Assembly (NCBI GenBank): GCA_937911325.1
Contig: CALDSD010000069.1
Location: 62,001-126,000, forward strand
From: an uncultured Neomegalonema sp.
GTDB taxonomy: Bacteria; Pseudomonadota; Alphaproteobacteria; Rhodobacterales; Rhodobacteraceae
Direction of reading: 5' to 3'
Length of the DNA stretch: 64,000 bases
This document shows, in pieces, positions 1 through 10,838 of this stretch. The translations under genes were made by a program, and so were the position numbers. Position 1 is the stretch's first letter. Each line of letters starts with the position of its first letter. The notes under the pieces are model-generated. The model was not told the DNA's origin and searched no databases. It saw nothing but the letters and a program-made list of their open reading frames with translations.

Positions 1-2000
<2,000 letters not shown>

Positions 2001-2029
2001 GGCCGACGCGGGCTTTTGATGGAGATCAG

Positions 2030-2055
2030 GGCGCGGCCTGCGGGTCGCGCCTTTT
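2030..2055 (+). terminator. Rho-independent terminator after lon
   Basis: A GGCGCG stem (2030-2035) pairs with CGCGCC (2046-2051) across a 10-nt loop and is followed directly by TTTT, 30 nt after the lon stop codon. This separates lon from the downstream ABC export operon. Confidence 0.7.
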
Positions 2056-2120
2056 CATTTGAGGTCTGATGAAATGACTGGGCCCGAGCGAACCGCAAGG
2101 CGCCCACTGCGAGGCGCCAG

Positions 2121-3155
2121 ATGAGACTTGGGTCTGTCACGATCGAACTCTGGCAGCTGGCCGCGGCGCTGGGCGCCGTGGCTCTGTTGGCTTTCTGGCT
2201 CCTTGGCGGCGCCAAACCGATGGTCCGGGTCGTCGAAGTCATCGAAGGCGAGGCCGCCGAGATCGTCTACGCGACAGGCGTCGTCGAACCCAAGCACTGG
2301 GCGGCGGTGGGCCCGCTTCTGCGCGCAAGGATCATCGAGACCTGCAACTGCGAAGGCGAGGCGGTCGCGAAAGATGACGTGCTGTTTCGCCTGGATGCGT
2401 CCGAGGCCGAGGCTCATCTGGCGGAGCTTGTCGCGCGGACAAATCTGGCGACGCGCGAGCTGCGTCGCGCCAAAGATCTTCTGCAGCGGCGCGTCGGCAC
2501 TCAGAAGACATATGACGAGGCGTTGGCGAAGCTCACCGAGTATCAAGCCGCGGTCGCCGCGCAGAAACGCCAGCTCGAGAACTACGTTTCGCGCGCGCCC
2601 CTGGCTGGGCAGGTTCTTCGTCTCGATGGCGATGTCGGCGAGGTGGCCGACCCCGGCGCACCTCTGGCATGGGTCGGTCAATCCTCGCCCCGTCAGGTGA
2701 TCGCCGATGTCAACGAAGAGGACATTCCGCGCGTCGCAGTCGGCCAACGCGTGCTTTTGAAAGCGGACGCGTATCCGGACCGCGCGCTGAAAGCCGTGGT
2801 CGACAGCATCACGCCCAAGGGCGATCCCCTGCTAAAGACGTACCGCGTCCGCCTCGCGCTACCGGATGAGACCCCTCTCTTCATAGGCATGACGGTCGAC
2901 GTGAACATCATAACGACCTCCCTCCCCGGCGCGCGGCTTATCCCCCCGGCCTTTGTTATACCCGGCGCCGTTTGGGGCGTCGTCGGCCTCTCCCGTGGGC
3001 GGCGCGTCGCGGTCCGCTTGGGAATAGGCGGCGTTGAGCACGTGCAGTTGCTGGACGGTCCAGAGGTCGGCGAGTGGATCGTTTCGCCTGTGCTTCAAGA
3101 CTTTTCAGAGGGTCAAAGGGTGCGGGTCGAAAGAGCGGAGAGCGCTGAGCCGTGA
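2121..3155 (+). CDS. HlyD/MacA-family periplasmic adaptor subunit
   Basis: A membrane-fusion protein of an ABC exporter. It has an N-terminal membrane anchor (about residues 10-27), a lipoyl/barrel-sandwich region split by a coiled-coil hairpin (about residues 95-160, rich in Glu/Arg/Leu), and a beta-barrel domain with the usual IADVNEEDIPRVAVGQ stretch. Its 344-residue length fits the family. The stop codon overlaps the GTG start of the permease gene by 4 nt (GTGA), so the two are translationally coupled. Together with the next two genes it forms a MacAB/Lol-like exporter; the cargo cannot be told from sequence. A CNC motif near residue 75 is unusual and could form a disulfide. Confidence 0.88.
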   Translation: MRLGSVTIELWQLAAALGAVALLAFWLLGGAKPMVRVVEVIEGEAAEIVYATGVVEPKHWAAVGPLLRARIIETCNCEGEAVAKDDVLFRLDASEAEAHLAELVARTNLATRELRRAKDLLQRRVGTQKTYDEALAKLTEYQAAVAAQKRQLENYVSRAPLAGQVLRLDGDVGEVADPGAPLAWVGQSSPRQVIADVNEEDIPRVAVGQRVLLKADAYPDRALKAVVDSITPKGDPLLKTYRVRLALPDETPLFIGMTVDVNIITTSLPGARLIPPAFVIPGAVWGVVGLSRGRRVAVRLGIGGVEHVQLLDGPEVGEWIVSPVLQDFSEGQRVRVERAESAEP

Positions 3156-4393
3156 AGCTTCTGCTGGAGATCGCGTTCACGCACATCCTGGGCCGTGGAC
3201 GCCAAACGCTCGTGTCGATTGTCGGCGTCGCGATGGGCGTCGGTTTTGCGATCGCCATGGCGGCTCTGATGGAGGGGGGACAGGTCGACTTTATCGACAG
3301 CCTGGTCGACACCATGCCTCATGTTCAGATCACCGACGAGCGTCGGACCGCACAGCTGCAACCCGCGGAGGTCGTTTTCGAAGCGACGGAGTTCCGTGGG
3401 CTGCGCCCGAGAGACGATCCACGCGGCATCCTGAACCCGACAGCGGCGACGGCCAGCTTGCGATCCTGGGCTCCTGGCGATCTTGCGGCGAACCTGTCCG
3501 TTTCCGCGGTTGTGCGGTTCGGCGGCGCAGAGCGCGGCGTCTCGGTTCTGGGGGTGGAGCCGCGCGATCTCGTGCGCGTGTCGCCGATTGAAGAGGATAT
3601 GACAGTCGGGCGTTTCGAAGACCTTGGCGGACAGTCCTCTGGCGTCATCGTCGGGCGCAGCCTCGCCGAGCGACTGGGCGCGGATCCCGGCGACAGCGTG
3701 ACGATCACCGCCGCCGAAACGATCTCCCGCCGCTTCAAGATCATCGGTGTTTTCGAAACCGGCGTCGTCGGCACGGATGAGCGCCAGGTCTATATGCTGC
3801 TGAAAAGCGCGCAGGTGCTGTCTGGGCGTCCAAATGCGGTCAACGACATTCGGATCCGACTGAATGACCCCGATATTGCGCCCGCCGTCGCTGCCCGGGC
3901 GGAGGAGATGCTGGGCTACAAAGCCGTGTCCTGGCAGGAGGCGAACGAGGCGATCTTTGAGGCGTTCGAAGTGCGCAACATCATCATGTACACCGTGGTC
4001 GGCGCGATCCTGCTCGTCGCCGGCTTCGGGATCTACAACATCGTTTCGATCATCACGCATGAGAAATCGCGGGACATCGCTATCCTAAAATCGCTGGGCT
4101 TCACCCAAGAAGACATCCGTCGGATTTTTCTCACCGAAGGCGTTCTTATGGGCGGCGTCGGCTCGGTGATCGGCTGGGTGTTGGGGTTTTGGCTAACCGT
4201 CGCGCTGGGCGCTGTGACGCTCGAACTGCCCGGACAGACAACGGAGCCGGTCAATCTGCCGGTGATCTATTCCTGGCTGCATTACGCCATTGCGACGATG
4301 TTCGCGCTCAGCTCAGCGGCGGTCGCCGGGTATCTGCCGGCCCGCAAGGCGGCGGCGCAAAACCCGGTCGAGATCATTCGAGGCGCGACATGA
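3152..4393 (+). CDS. FtsX/MacB-like ABC transporter permease
   Basis: Inner-membrane permease of the MacB/LolC-E/FtsX type. One N-terminal transmembrane helix (about residues 18-40) is followed by a periplasmic MacB-PCD-like domain of about 220 residues. Three C-terminal helices (about 275-300, 325-350 and 375-400) sit around the conserved sequence EKSRDIAILKSLGF, which is the coupling-helix region that contacts the ATPase. It ends in the PARKAAAQNPVEIIRG tail typical of the family. The start is GTG at 3152, overlapping the adaptor stop; its own stop overlaps the ATPase start (ATGA). This class acts mechanically on periplasmic substrates or lipoproteins; the specific substrate is unknown. Confidence 0.9.
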   Translation: MKLLLEIAFTHILGRGRQTLVSIVGVAMGVGFAIAMAALMEGGQVDFIDSLVDTMPHVQITDERRTAQLQPAEVVFEATEFRGLRPRDDPRGILNPTAATASLRSWAPGDLAANLSVSAVVRFGGAERGVSVLGVEPRDLVRVSPIEEDMTVGRFEDLGGQSSGVIVGRSLAERLGADPGDSVTITAAETISRRFKIIGVFETGVVGTDERQVYMLLKSAQVLSGRPNAVNDIRIRLNDPDIAPAVAARAEEMLGYKAVSWQEANEAIFEAFEVRNIIMYTVVGAILLVAGFGIYNIVSIITHEKSRDIAILKSLGFTQEDIRRIFLTEGVLMGGVGSVIGWVLGFWLTVALGAVTLELPGQTTEPVNLPVIYSWLHYAIATMFALSSAAVAGYLPARKAAAQNPVEIIRGAT

Positions 4394-5121
4394 GCGATGC
4401 CGGGCGACCCCCATTGCTTCAGGCGCGCGACCTGACGCGCGTCCTCGAAGAAACCGTCCCGGTGACGCTGTGCGAAGACGTGTCCTTGTCTGTCGATCGG
4501 GGTGAACTTGTCGCCGTGACCGGACCGTCTGGGTCCGGCAAGTCGTCGCTGCTTTACTTGTTGGGTCTGTTGGACATGCCGACGCATGGGGAGGTCTTGC
4601 TGAATGGTCGGCCGACGCATGAGCTCAGTGAAGAGGAGCGCGCCCGCGCGCGGTTGGAGACGATCGGCTTTGTCTTTCAGTTTCACTTTCTGCTCGCCGA
4701 GTTCACCGCGCTTGAGAACATCATGATCCCGATGCGCCGACTTCATCGACTGTCGCCGAACGAGCAAACCGCCAGGGCCGAGGAAATCCTCGCCTCGTTG
4801 GGGTTGCGCGATCACATGCAAAAGCGGCCGGATCAACTCTCTGGCGGGCAACGTCAGCGCGTCGCGGTCGCGCGCGCCTTGGCGAACGATCCGCCGCTGG
4901 TCCTCGCAGACGAACCGACGGGTTCCCTCGATACGCACTCGTCCGAGCAGGTTTTCGAGATCCTCTATGATCTTGTAACCGCCCAAGGGCGCACGGTTGT
5001 CGCGGTGACCCATGATATCGAAATGGCGGATCGGATGGGCCGGCGCATCCGGTTGATCGACGGCCGCGTCGTCGACGATGCCAAGAACCCCGCATTCAAG
5101 AACCCCGCATTCAATTGTTGA
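4390..5121 (+). CDS. ABC transporter ATP-binding protein (LolD/MacB-type)
   Basis: ATPase subunit of the three-gene exporter. The ATG at 4390 overlaps the permease stop, giving 243 residues, normal for LolD-like ATPases; an upstream in-frame extension lies inside the permease gene and was discarded. Walker A is GPSGSGKSS (residues 45-53), the signature is LSGGQRQ, Walker B is LVLADEPTG, and the H-loop is AVTHD. The C terminus carries a duplicated KNPAF pentapeptide created by a 15-bp tandem repeat. Function as the energy subunit is secure; the cargo is not known. Confidence 0.93.
   Translation: MSDAGRPPLLQARDLTRVLEETVPVTLCEDVSLSVDRGELVAVTGPSGSGKSSLLYLLGLLDMPTHGEVLLNGRPTHELSEEERARARLETIGFVFQFHFLLAEFTALENIMIPMRRLHRLSPNEQTARAEEILASLGLRDHMQKRPDQLSGGQRQRVAVARALANDPPLVLADEPTGSLDTHSSEQVFEILYDLVTAQGRTVVAVTHDIEMADRMGRRIRLIDGRVVDDAKNPAFKNPAFNC
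5083..5112 (+). repeat. 15-bp perfect tandem duplication at the ABC ATPase 3' end
   Basis: The 15-mer AAGAACCCCGCATTC occurs twice in direct succession (5083-5097 and 5098-5112). It is in frame and adds a second KNPAF to the protein tail, consistent with replication slippage. Confidence 0.9.
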
Positions 5122-5182
5122 GATTGCAAGAACGGCGCTTGCGCATAATGTCGTTGAGCAATATGTGTGTCGCCTCGCAAAA

Positions 5183-5258
5183 GGGCGGTTAGCTCAGTTG
5201 GTAGAGCGCCTCGTTTACACCGAGGATGTCGGGAGTTCGAGTCTCTCACCGCCCACCA
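5183..5258 (+). tRNA. tRNA-Val (anticodon TAC)
   Basis: A 76-nt cloverleaf with acceptor stem GGGCGGT closing against the 3' end, D-loop AGCTCAGTTGGTAGAGC, anticodon stem CCTCG/CGAGG with loop TTTACAC (anticodon TAC, reads GTA), T-loop GTTCGAG, and an encoded ACCA end. It sits alone between the ABC operon and the glycosyltransferase gene. Its first 25 bases are identical to the second tRNA-Val at 28946-29021. Confidence 0.97.
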
Positions 5259-5376
5259 AATCCGTATGAAAGCAGTCGGGCGTACGCCGTCGCTTCAACG
5301 ACCCATTCCGCATCAGCATCGCTCGAAACAGGATGGATCGACCGCCAAGCGTCGTAGCTGAACGGAAAGACACGGA

Positions 5377-6084
5377 ATGTCGAGCGAACAGGTCTGCACA
5401 AAAGGGTCGTTGTCGATCGTCATACCTGTGCTGAATGCGGCGGCGCATTTGCCCACGACATTGACGAGCATTCGGTCGGCGCCGCTGCAAGAGACGATCC
5501 GCGAAATCGTTGTCGTCGATGGCGGTTCGCAAGACGGCAGCGCCAAGATTGCGCAGTCTTACGATGCGCGCGTGGTCCAGAGTTCGGCGGGTCGTGGACG
5601 GCAATTGAGCGCAGGCGCCGCGGCCGCGACCGCGCCATGGCTCTTGTTCCTCCATGCGGACACGCGCCCGGATCCGGGCTGGATTGAGAAGATCCAGGAC
5701 CGCATACGACGCGAGGATGTCGACCAAGCCGCGGTTTTCCGGCTGCGGTTCGACGATGCCGCCAGCTCGGCGCGGGTGATTGAGCGGGGCGTGGCCTGGC
5801 GGACGAAGACGCTCGCCTTGCCTTATGGCGATCAGGGTCTGCTTATCTCGCGAAAGCTCTATGACGCTGTTGGAGGATACAGTGCGATCCCGCTGATGGA
5901 GGACGTCGATCTGATCCGACGCATCGGACGTCGGCGCTTTGTGATGCTGGATCATCATGTCACCACTAGCGCCGAGCGATACCAGCGGGACGGGTATGTC
6001 CTGCGCGTTCTGCGCAATCTCACAATCCTGTCGCTCTATTTCTTGGGCGTTTCACCCAAGACGCTGGCGAAGCTCTACGGCTAG
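5377..6084 (+). CDS. Family 2 glycosyltransferase (TIGR04283-like)
   Basis: A GT-A fold transferase. The N terminus has SIVIPVLNAA and IVVVDGGSQDGS, followed by GRGRQLSAGA and the metal-binding FLHADTRP motif, the pattern of the small 'rSAM/selenodomain-associated transferase 2' family. The acceptor is unknown. Its stop codon overlaps by 4 nt the stop of the convergent gene on the other strand, which belongs to the partner family (TIGR04282); these two families are commonly found as neighbours, which supports both calls. The protein has 235 residues, the normal length. Confidence 0.88.
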   Translation: MSSEQVCTKGSLSIVIPVLNAAAHLPTTLTSIRSAPLQETIREIVVVDGGSQDGSAKIAQSYDARVVQSSAGRGRQLSAGAAAATAPWLLFLHADTRPDPGWIEKIQDRIRREDVDQAAVFRLRFDDAASSARVIERGVAWRTKTLALPYGDQGLLISRKLYDAVGGYSAIPLMEDVDLIRRIGRRRFVMLDHHVTTSAERYQRDGYVLRVLRNLTILSLYFLGVSPKTLAKLYG

Positions 6085-6683
6085 TCATCGATCCGATCTC
6101 GCAGTCGGGCAAGACTTTCGGCGTCATCGAGGTCCTCGAGGTGGTCATCCAGCACAACGGTCTTGAGGCCAACGGCGTTCTTTAACGTGTCGGAGAGCGC
6201 AAAGGCGCTGGACCAGCGAACGTTCTCGAAGATCGGCGGCGGCGGCGGACAAGCGGCTCCGACCAACCAAAAGCCGCCATCGATGGCGGGTCCGAAGACG
6301 AGGTGGTTGTCCTGCAAGCTCAAAAACGCCGCGCTGACATGAGACGCGGCTAGGTCAGGAATGTCGGATCCGACGATCACAACTGGAGCGTCATGGGTCG
6401 CAGTGGCCAGCACGCGATACATGCGATCACCAAGATCGCCGTCGCCTTGGGGCTGTCGCGCGATGGGTTCCGGCCAAAGCTTCTCTTGCTGGGCGCTGGG
6501 ATCTGGCGTGACGGTGAGTACGGTCAGCCAATCGGGCGCCGCCGCGAGCCGCCGGGTGATTTGTTTGAGGAGGCGACGATAGATCTCACAGGCTCTATGG
6601 TCGCCGACGGTGCGAGCGAGCCGAGTTTTGACACGGCCTGGCTCGGGCGCTTTTGCGAAGATGTGCACAGTGGGGCGCGTCAA
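6081..6683 (-). CDS. DUF2064 / TIGR04282-family nucleotidyl- or glycosyltransferase
   Basis: A small (200-residue) GT-A-like protein. It begins THIF-like with IFAKAPEPGRVKTRLA, the nucleotide-binding signature of the family, and has VIVGSDIPDL and FGPAIDGGFWLVG, also typical. The start is a TTG at 6683 preceded by GGAG at a 7-nt spacing; no better ATG is available. It is paired tail-to-tail with the TIGR04283-type transferase. The family's reaction is not established. Confidence 0.85.
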   Translation of the reverse strand: MTRPTVHIFAKAPEPGRVKTRLARTVGDHRACEIYRRLLKQITRRLAAAPDWLTVLTVTPDPSAQQEKLWPEPIARQPQGDGDLGDRMYRVLATATHDAPVVIVGSDIPDLAASHVSAAFLSLQDNHLVFGPAIDGGFWLVGAACPPPPPIFENVRWSSAFALSDTLKNAVGLKTVVLDDHLEDLDDAESLARLRDRIDD

Positions 6684-6784
6684 ATGTGATCTCCGGTTCT
6701 ACGGCGCGATCCTTACCATGACCGACGCCGAAATGATGATCGGTCGATGCGAGCCGCGTCGGAACAGCGAAAAGGAACTCAAGC

Positions 6785-7861
6785 GTGACGTCGCAAACGC
6801 AAACGGAAACGGAGGATCAACTCCAGGGGCTTCGATCCGCTCTTCAGGCGATCGGACTCTCCGCCGCGCCCGAGCCGATGCCCGACACCGGTCTTGCTCA
6901 TGCGCATTATCGATTGCCCGGGACCGGGTGGATCGCAAGAGTGCCAAAGCAGAGTCAGATGCAGCTCGAAGCCGCCGACAATCTGGCCTATCAATCCGCC
7001 TGTTACACCCGGGCTTCGATCAGCGGCCACGCGCCGAAGCTGGCGCATTTGCTTCCTCCCAAGGCGGATCTTCCCAGAGGCGCGCTGATTGTTGAGGAGA
7101 TCATTGGGCGGCCCGCTCGCCTGCCTGAGGACCTTGAGGCGATCATGATCGCGCTGGCGGCGATCCACGCGCTTCCCACGCCCGCCGCCGCCGGGGATCA
7201 TGCGCCGCTTCTTGCGCCAGCCGACCCGCTACGCGACCTGCTGGAGGAGATCGAAGAGCAATCAGCGTACATCGCCGCGGCCGGGGTCGCGCCAGAGACT
7301 GAAGACGTCATCCAGCGTGGCGTAGAGATGTTGCGAACATTGGCGCTGCAGGAGGCACGACCGTCCAAACGCCTGATTTCGTTTGACGCCCATCCCGGCA
7401 ACTTCCTGATCGACAGCGCCGGCAAGGCGGTTCTTGTCGATCTGGAGAAGTGCCGGTACAGCGCCCCGCAACTCGATATCGCTCACGCGACCCTCTACAC
7501 CTCGACGACTTGGGACGTTCAAAGCCACGCTGTCTTGAGCGTCGAGGAGGCCGCCTGCGCGCACGACTGGTGGCTGGGCGCGATTGGGTCCCGGGACTGG
7601 GCGCATGATGCGAGAAGTTGGCTTTTGCCAATGCGGCGGGCGATGTGGCTGTGGTCGCTGACATGGTGTGCGAAATGGCGCGTGCTCTCCGGGCGCGCGG
7701 CGAAAAGCGATGTGGATGGCGAGGATTGGTCGGCGGAACAGAGCGACGCTGCGCTCGTCGCGCATGTCGCGGACCGAGTGGACCACTATCTCTCGCCTGA
7801 AACCGTCGAAATGGTCGACGCAGGGTTCGAAGGCCTGGACGCCGTGATGGGGCATCCATAA
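6785..7861 (+). CDS. APH/choline-kinase-like phosphotransferase
   Basis: A 358-residue kinase-fold protein. The catalytic loop is SFDAHPGNFLID (Brenner-type HxD...N with Asp in FDAH and Asn in GNFL), followed by the metal-binding VDLEKC. The Lys of the N lobe is less clear (IARVPKQ). Translation starts at GTG 6785 behind an AAGGAA ribosome-binding site. Members phosphorylate small alcohols such as choline, ethanolamine, homoserine or aminoglycosides; nothing here decides between them, and it is not evidence of antibiotic resistance. It is a monocistronic gene upstream of a FecR-domain gene. Confidence 0.82.
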   Translation: MTSQTQTETEDQLQGLRSALQAIGLSAAPEPMPDTGLAHAHYRLPGTGWIARVPKQSQMQLEAADNLAYQSACYTRASISGHAPKLAHLLPPKADLPRGALIVEEIIGRPARLPEDLEAIMIALAAIHALPTPAAAGDHAPLLAPADPLRDLLEEIEEQSAYIAAAGVAPETEDVIQRGVEMLRTLALQEARPSKRLISFDAHPGNFLIDSAGKAVLVDLEKCRYSAPQLDIAHATLYTSTTWDVQSHAVLSVEEAACAHDWWLGAIGSRDWAHDARSWLLPMRRAMWLWSLTWCAKWRVLSGRAAKSDVDGEDWSAEQSDAALVAHVADRVDHYLSPETVEMVDAGFEGLDAVMGHP

Positions 7862-8049
7862 GTCCGGCCGCCGCAGAACGCGTCGCGAGCGTTCGACGTC
7901 ACGACCCGTGGTCGACCAAGGTTGGCATGAGATCTGCGCCGCCTCGCGGGCGATAAGAGCCTAAATCCTTGGTTAACTACAGAAAAGTTGCGAAAGTCGG
8001 CGTTTTCTGGATTCTTGGAGGCGGGGGGAGCGTCGTTTGGGGTGCCGTT

Positions 8050-8697
8050 ATGATTATTCGTTTTCTAGGTTTTTTGGGAATTGTCCTTTTGTTGGCCGTG
8101 ACGCCGGCCTCCGCTCAGCAGCGGATTGGTCAGATCAAAGAGGCGCGTGGCGATGTTCAAGTGGAGCGCAACGGAAGCCGTTCGAGCGTCAGGGTCGGCG
8201 ATGACGTCCTGCGCTCCGACGTGCTTCTCACCGGCGCCAACAGCGCCGTCGGCTTAACGCTTTTGGACAAGTCCACTTATGCGCTTGGACCAAACTCGCG
8301 CATGGTGATGCAGCAGTTTTCCTACAATCGGTCTGGCGGCTCCCGCATTCGTTTGTCGCTGTCGGAAGGCGAGTTGGTGGGGCGGTCTGGCGAAGTCGCC
8401 AAGCAAGACCCCAACGCGATGCAGATCGAACTGCCGACCTCTGTCGCGGGCATCCGTGGAACGCATTTTCTGATGAGAGCGGATCTGGACTCTCTTTACG
8501 ACGGCGAGTCGCCGAGCACGCCGGCCGGAGCGGTCGATGCGTTCGATCAGACCGGCGTCGGCGGCGGCGATACTGACGCTGACAGGGGCGGCGATCCCGG
8601 CGGCGAGTCAGATGGCGACACCGGCGGCGAATCTGAAGGCGAGGGAGGTCGCGGCAATGACGGCAATGAGGGGCGCGGCAGCGACAGCGACCTGTAG
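8050..8697 (+). CDS. Exported FecR-domain protein with acidic Gly-rich tail
   Basis: Starting at ATG 8050, the 215-residue product has a signal peptide (MIIRFLGFLGIVLLL...ASAQ, cleavage near residue 24). This is followed by a FecR-type beta domain (about residues 25-145) with EARGDVQVERNG, VGDDVLRSDVLLTG and the hallmark TSVAGIRGTHF. The last 60 residues are a low-complexity Gly/Asp/Glu/Ser tail. A longer TTG-initiated frame exists upstream but would bury the signal peptide. No sigma factor or TonB receptor is adjacent, so this is not a classical iron regulator; FecR domains also occur in periplasmic scaffold proteins. The acidic tail may bind Ca2+ (inference). Confidence 0.8.
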   Translation: MIIRFLGFLGIVLLLAVTPASAQQRIGQIKEARGDVQVERNGSRSSVRVGDDVLRSDVLLTGANSAVGLTLLDKSTYALGPNSRMVMQQFSYNRSGGSRIRLSLSEGELVGRSGEVAKQDPNAMQIELPTSVAGIRGTHFLMRADLDSLYDGESPSTPAGAVDAFDQTGVGGGDTDADRGGDPGGESDGDTGGESEGEGGRGNDGNEGRGSDSDL

Positions 8698-8906
8698 CGC
8701 GCCCCCGATGTCTACAGCAGAACTCGCGACCTTTCGGCGAGAAGGCCGAGCGGTCGTTTAACTGTGGACAAGCGCCTCGTACAACGTTGTCTCTCGCATG
8801 ATTGAAACGGGACGTCGATGCGACGCACCCCTAGCTTGGTCGCACGTGGCGATAAACCACCGAAAGCCTGTATGACCTACGAGACACGGCCGCTCAGAGC
8901 TTCTGG

Positions 8907-9497
8907 TTAAGCGCGTTTCCGAACATAACGTCCGGCTCCGACAAGGCCCGCCAATCCGGTCAGCAGCAAGAGGGCGGACGCTGGAAGAGGAACCGGCGTG
9001 TAGTCGAGTTGGATGCGGATAATATCGTTGTCCTCTGGAAACGCGTCGACACGGTTCGAGAACGCGAGCTCGACAACAAGTTCGTTGTCTTGAAGTTTGT
9101 CCTGAAGGAACAGCCCATCCAACGCGAGCGCGACCGAGAAAGTGCAGTCGAATGCTGAAACCGGAAGCATGCAAGACATGGCGTCGACGGGGTTGGTGAG
9201 CGGGTCATCGACCATGAACTCGCCAAAGATCCCGACGACATGGTCGTCAACTGAGACGGTGAAGGTCTCGCCCGGGCCGTTCAAATCGATGCCAGGGAAG
9301 ATCGAGTCCAGACCACGCTCTGCAATGGTCAAGACGCCGCTGGAGCCGCCGCTCATCGGCAGATCTGTAAAGGTCGCTGTGATGACCTGCGCATCTTGGT
9401 CGAAGTCAAAGTCCTGAAAAACCGACAGCGCGTTCGCCTTCGTAGATGACAGCGCAAGCGTGAAGAAGGCCGCTAATGTCAGTCCGGATCTTAACAT
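8907..9497 (-). CDS. VPLPA-CTERM sorted surface/exopolysaccharide-associated protein
   Basis: A 196-residue secreted protein of unknown activity. The ATG at 9497, behind GGGGGTGCG, gives a clear signal peptide (MLRSGLTLAAFFTLALSS...ANA). The middle is beta-rich and acidic with a few Cys. The C terminus is the tripartite VPLPA-CTERM sorting signal: VPLPASALLLLTGLAGLVG followed by a basic end (RYVRKRA). Such signals, common in Rhodobacterales and relatives, are processed by exosortase/rhombosortase-like enzymes; no sortase gene is present in this window. The longer frame to 9614 is rejected because it would precede the signal peptide. Confidence 0.85.
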   Translation of the reverse strand: MLRSGLTLAAFFTLALSSTKANALSVFQDFDFDQDAQVITATFTDLPMSGGSSGVLTIAERGLDSIFPGIDLNGPGETFTVSVDDHVVGIFGEFMVDDPLTNPVDAMSCMLPVSAFDCTFSVALALDGLFLQDKLQDNELVVELAFSNRVDAFPEDNDIIRIQLDYTPVPLPASALLLLTGLAGLVGAGRYVRKRA

Positions 9498-9652
9498 GAC
9501 GCACCCCCAGTGGTCGTTCCCCCAAATTGGTATCGTAATGGGGCAGAGCCCAGAGATCAAATCATCATTCGGCTTAGGAGGTTCGAGGTGGTTCGCGGAA
9601 AGCCAGCGAGACACCGTGCGCCGTCATGAGGCGCGCCTAGAGATGCGGCGAG

Positions 9653-10756
9653 CTAGAGGAATGGCAGCGCGGCGAGCCGCCCGGGAATGCGACGATCGCC
9701 GGTCACAACCTCGATCACGTCGCCGACCTCCGCGTCCGCCGACACCATTGCGTAGCCGATCATCCGCTTGAGCCGATACGACCAGGCCTTGTGGGTCAGA
9801 TGGCCGATCACCGCGCCGTTCTGCTCGATCTCGAGCCAGATCCCTTGTTGTTCGGTTTCTTCGGCGCCGTCCAGCGTCACGCCAAGCTGTCGGCGTTTGG
9901 GGCCCTCGGCCTTGATCCGCCGCAGAGCCTCGACGCCGATGATCTCATCTTCAACATCGAGATCGACAAAGCGGTCCAGGCGCACTTCGAAGGGATTGGT
10001 CGCCTCGTCGGTGTCCGTTCCCCAGTTCAACAACCCGCTCTCGGTCCGCTCGGACGGGTTTGGGTATCCAGGACCGATGTCGTACGGCTGGCCGGCCTCC
10101 TTAACAAGCCGCCACAGGTCGTTGCCCTTGGAGCCGTCCATCAGGAACAGTTCAAACCCGCCTTGCTTGGACCAGCCGGCCCGCACGACTTTGAGCGGGA
10201 TGCCTTCGAGCACTGCGTCTGCAAACCAGAAGTATTTCAGATCGCGAACCCAGTCGCCAAACAGCGAGGCGACGACGTCTTCGGCTTTCGGCCCCTGGAC
10301 GGCGAGGGGCGACACATCCGGTTCGCTGACCTCGACATCGAGGCCCCGTTCACCCGCAACGCAGCGCGCCCAGAACCAGATGTCCGAGTTGCCGATCGAC
10401 AGCCAGTAGCAGTCCTCCGCGATCTTCATAGCGATCGGATCATTGATCAGCACGCCTTGGTGATCGCAAAGCGCCACGTATTTTCCCTGACCGACAACCT
10501 GCTTCGACAGATCGCGCGGGCACAGGATCTGCGTTAGGCGAGCTGCGTCCGGCCCTTTGAGCTGGACCTGCCGTTGAACGGCGACATCCCACATTGAAAC
10601 GCCGTTGATCAGCCGCCAGTACTCCGCCTCGCGATCGCCGTAACCGCGCGGGATCAGCATGCGATTGTACGTAAGGAGCGACTCGGCGCCCTCTGCGATT
10701 GTCGAGTCGTAGAACGGCGACTTGCGAAGGCGTCCGGCAGAGACGATCGGGGCCAT
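9653..10756 (-). CDS. dmdA: Dimethylsulfoniopropionate (DMSP) demethylase DmdA
   Basis: DmdA transfers a methyl group from DMSP to tetrahydrofolate, giving methylmercaptopropionate, and is a glycine-cleavage T-protein (GcvT) relative. The sequence carries stretches I recognise from characterised DmdA proteins: EYWRLINGVSMWDVAVQRQV, QLKGPDAARLTQIL, QGKYVALCDHQGVLINDP, EVSEPDVSPLAVQGPKAED, SKQGGFELF and NPFEVRLDRFVDLD. ATG 10756 with AAGGA about 10 nt upstream gives 367 residues, matching the family; GTG 10780 is a less likely alternative. A LysR regulator lies 80 bp upstream on the same strand and may control it. The downstream acu/dmdBCD genes are not in the window. Confidence 0.93.
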   Translation of the reverse strand: MAPIVSAGRLRKSPFYDSTIAEGAESLLTYNRMLIPRGYGDREAEYWRLINGVSMWDVAVQRQVQLKGPDAARLTQILCPRDLSKQVVGQGKYVALCDHQGVLINDPIAMKIAEDCYWLSIGNSDIWFWARCVAGERGLDVEVSEPDVSPLAVQGPKAEDVVASLFGDWVRDLKYFWFADAVLEGIPLKVVRAGWSKQGGFELFLMDGSKGNDLWRLVKEAGQPYDIGPGYPNPSERTESGLLNWGTDTDEATNPFEVRLDRFVDLDVEDEIIGVEALRRIKAEGPKRRQLGVTLDGAEETEQQGIWLEIEQNGAVIGHLTHKAWSYRLKRMIGYAMVSADAEVGDVIEVVTGDRRIPGRLAALPFL

Positions 10757-10838
10757 GGGGCTGGGTCCTTGAAAAACCACAGGATGCTTCAGTATGGGTG
10801 AAAGATCTGCATGGGAGAAGGATCTGCGCGCTGCTTCC

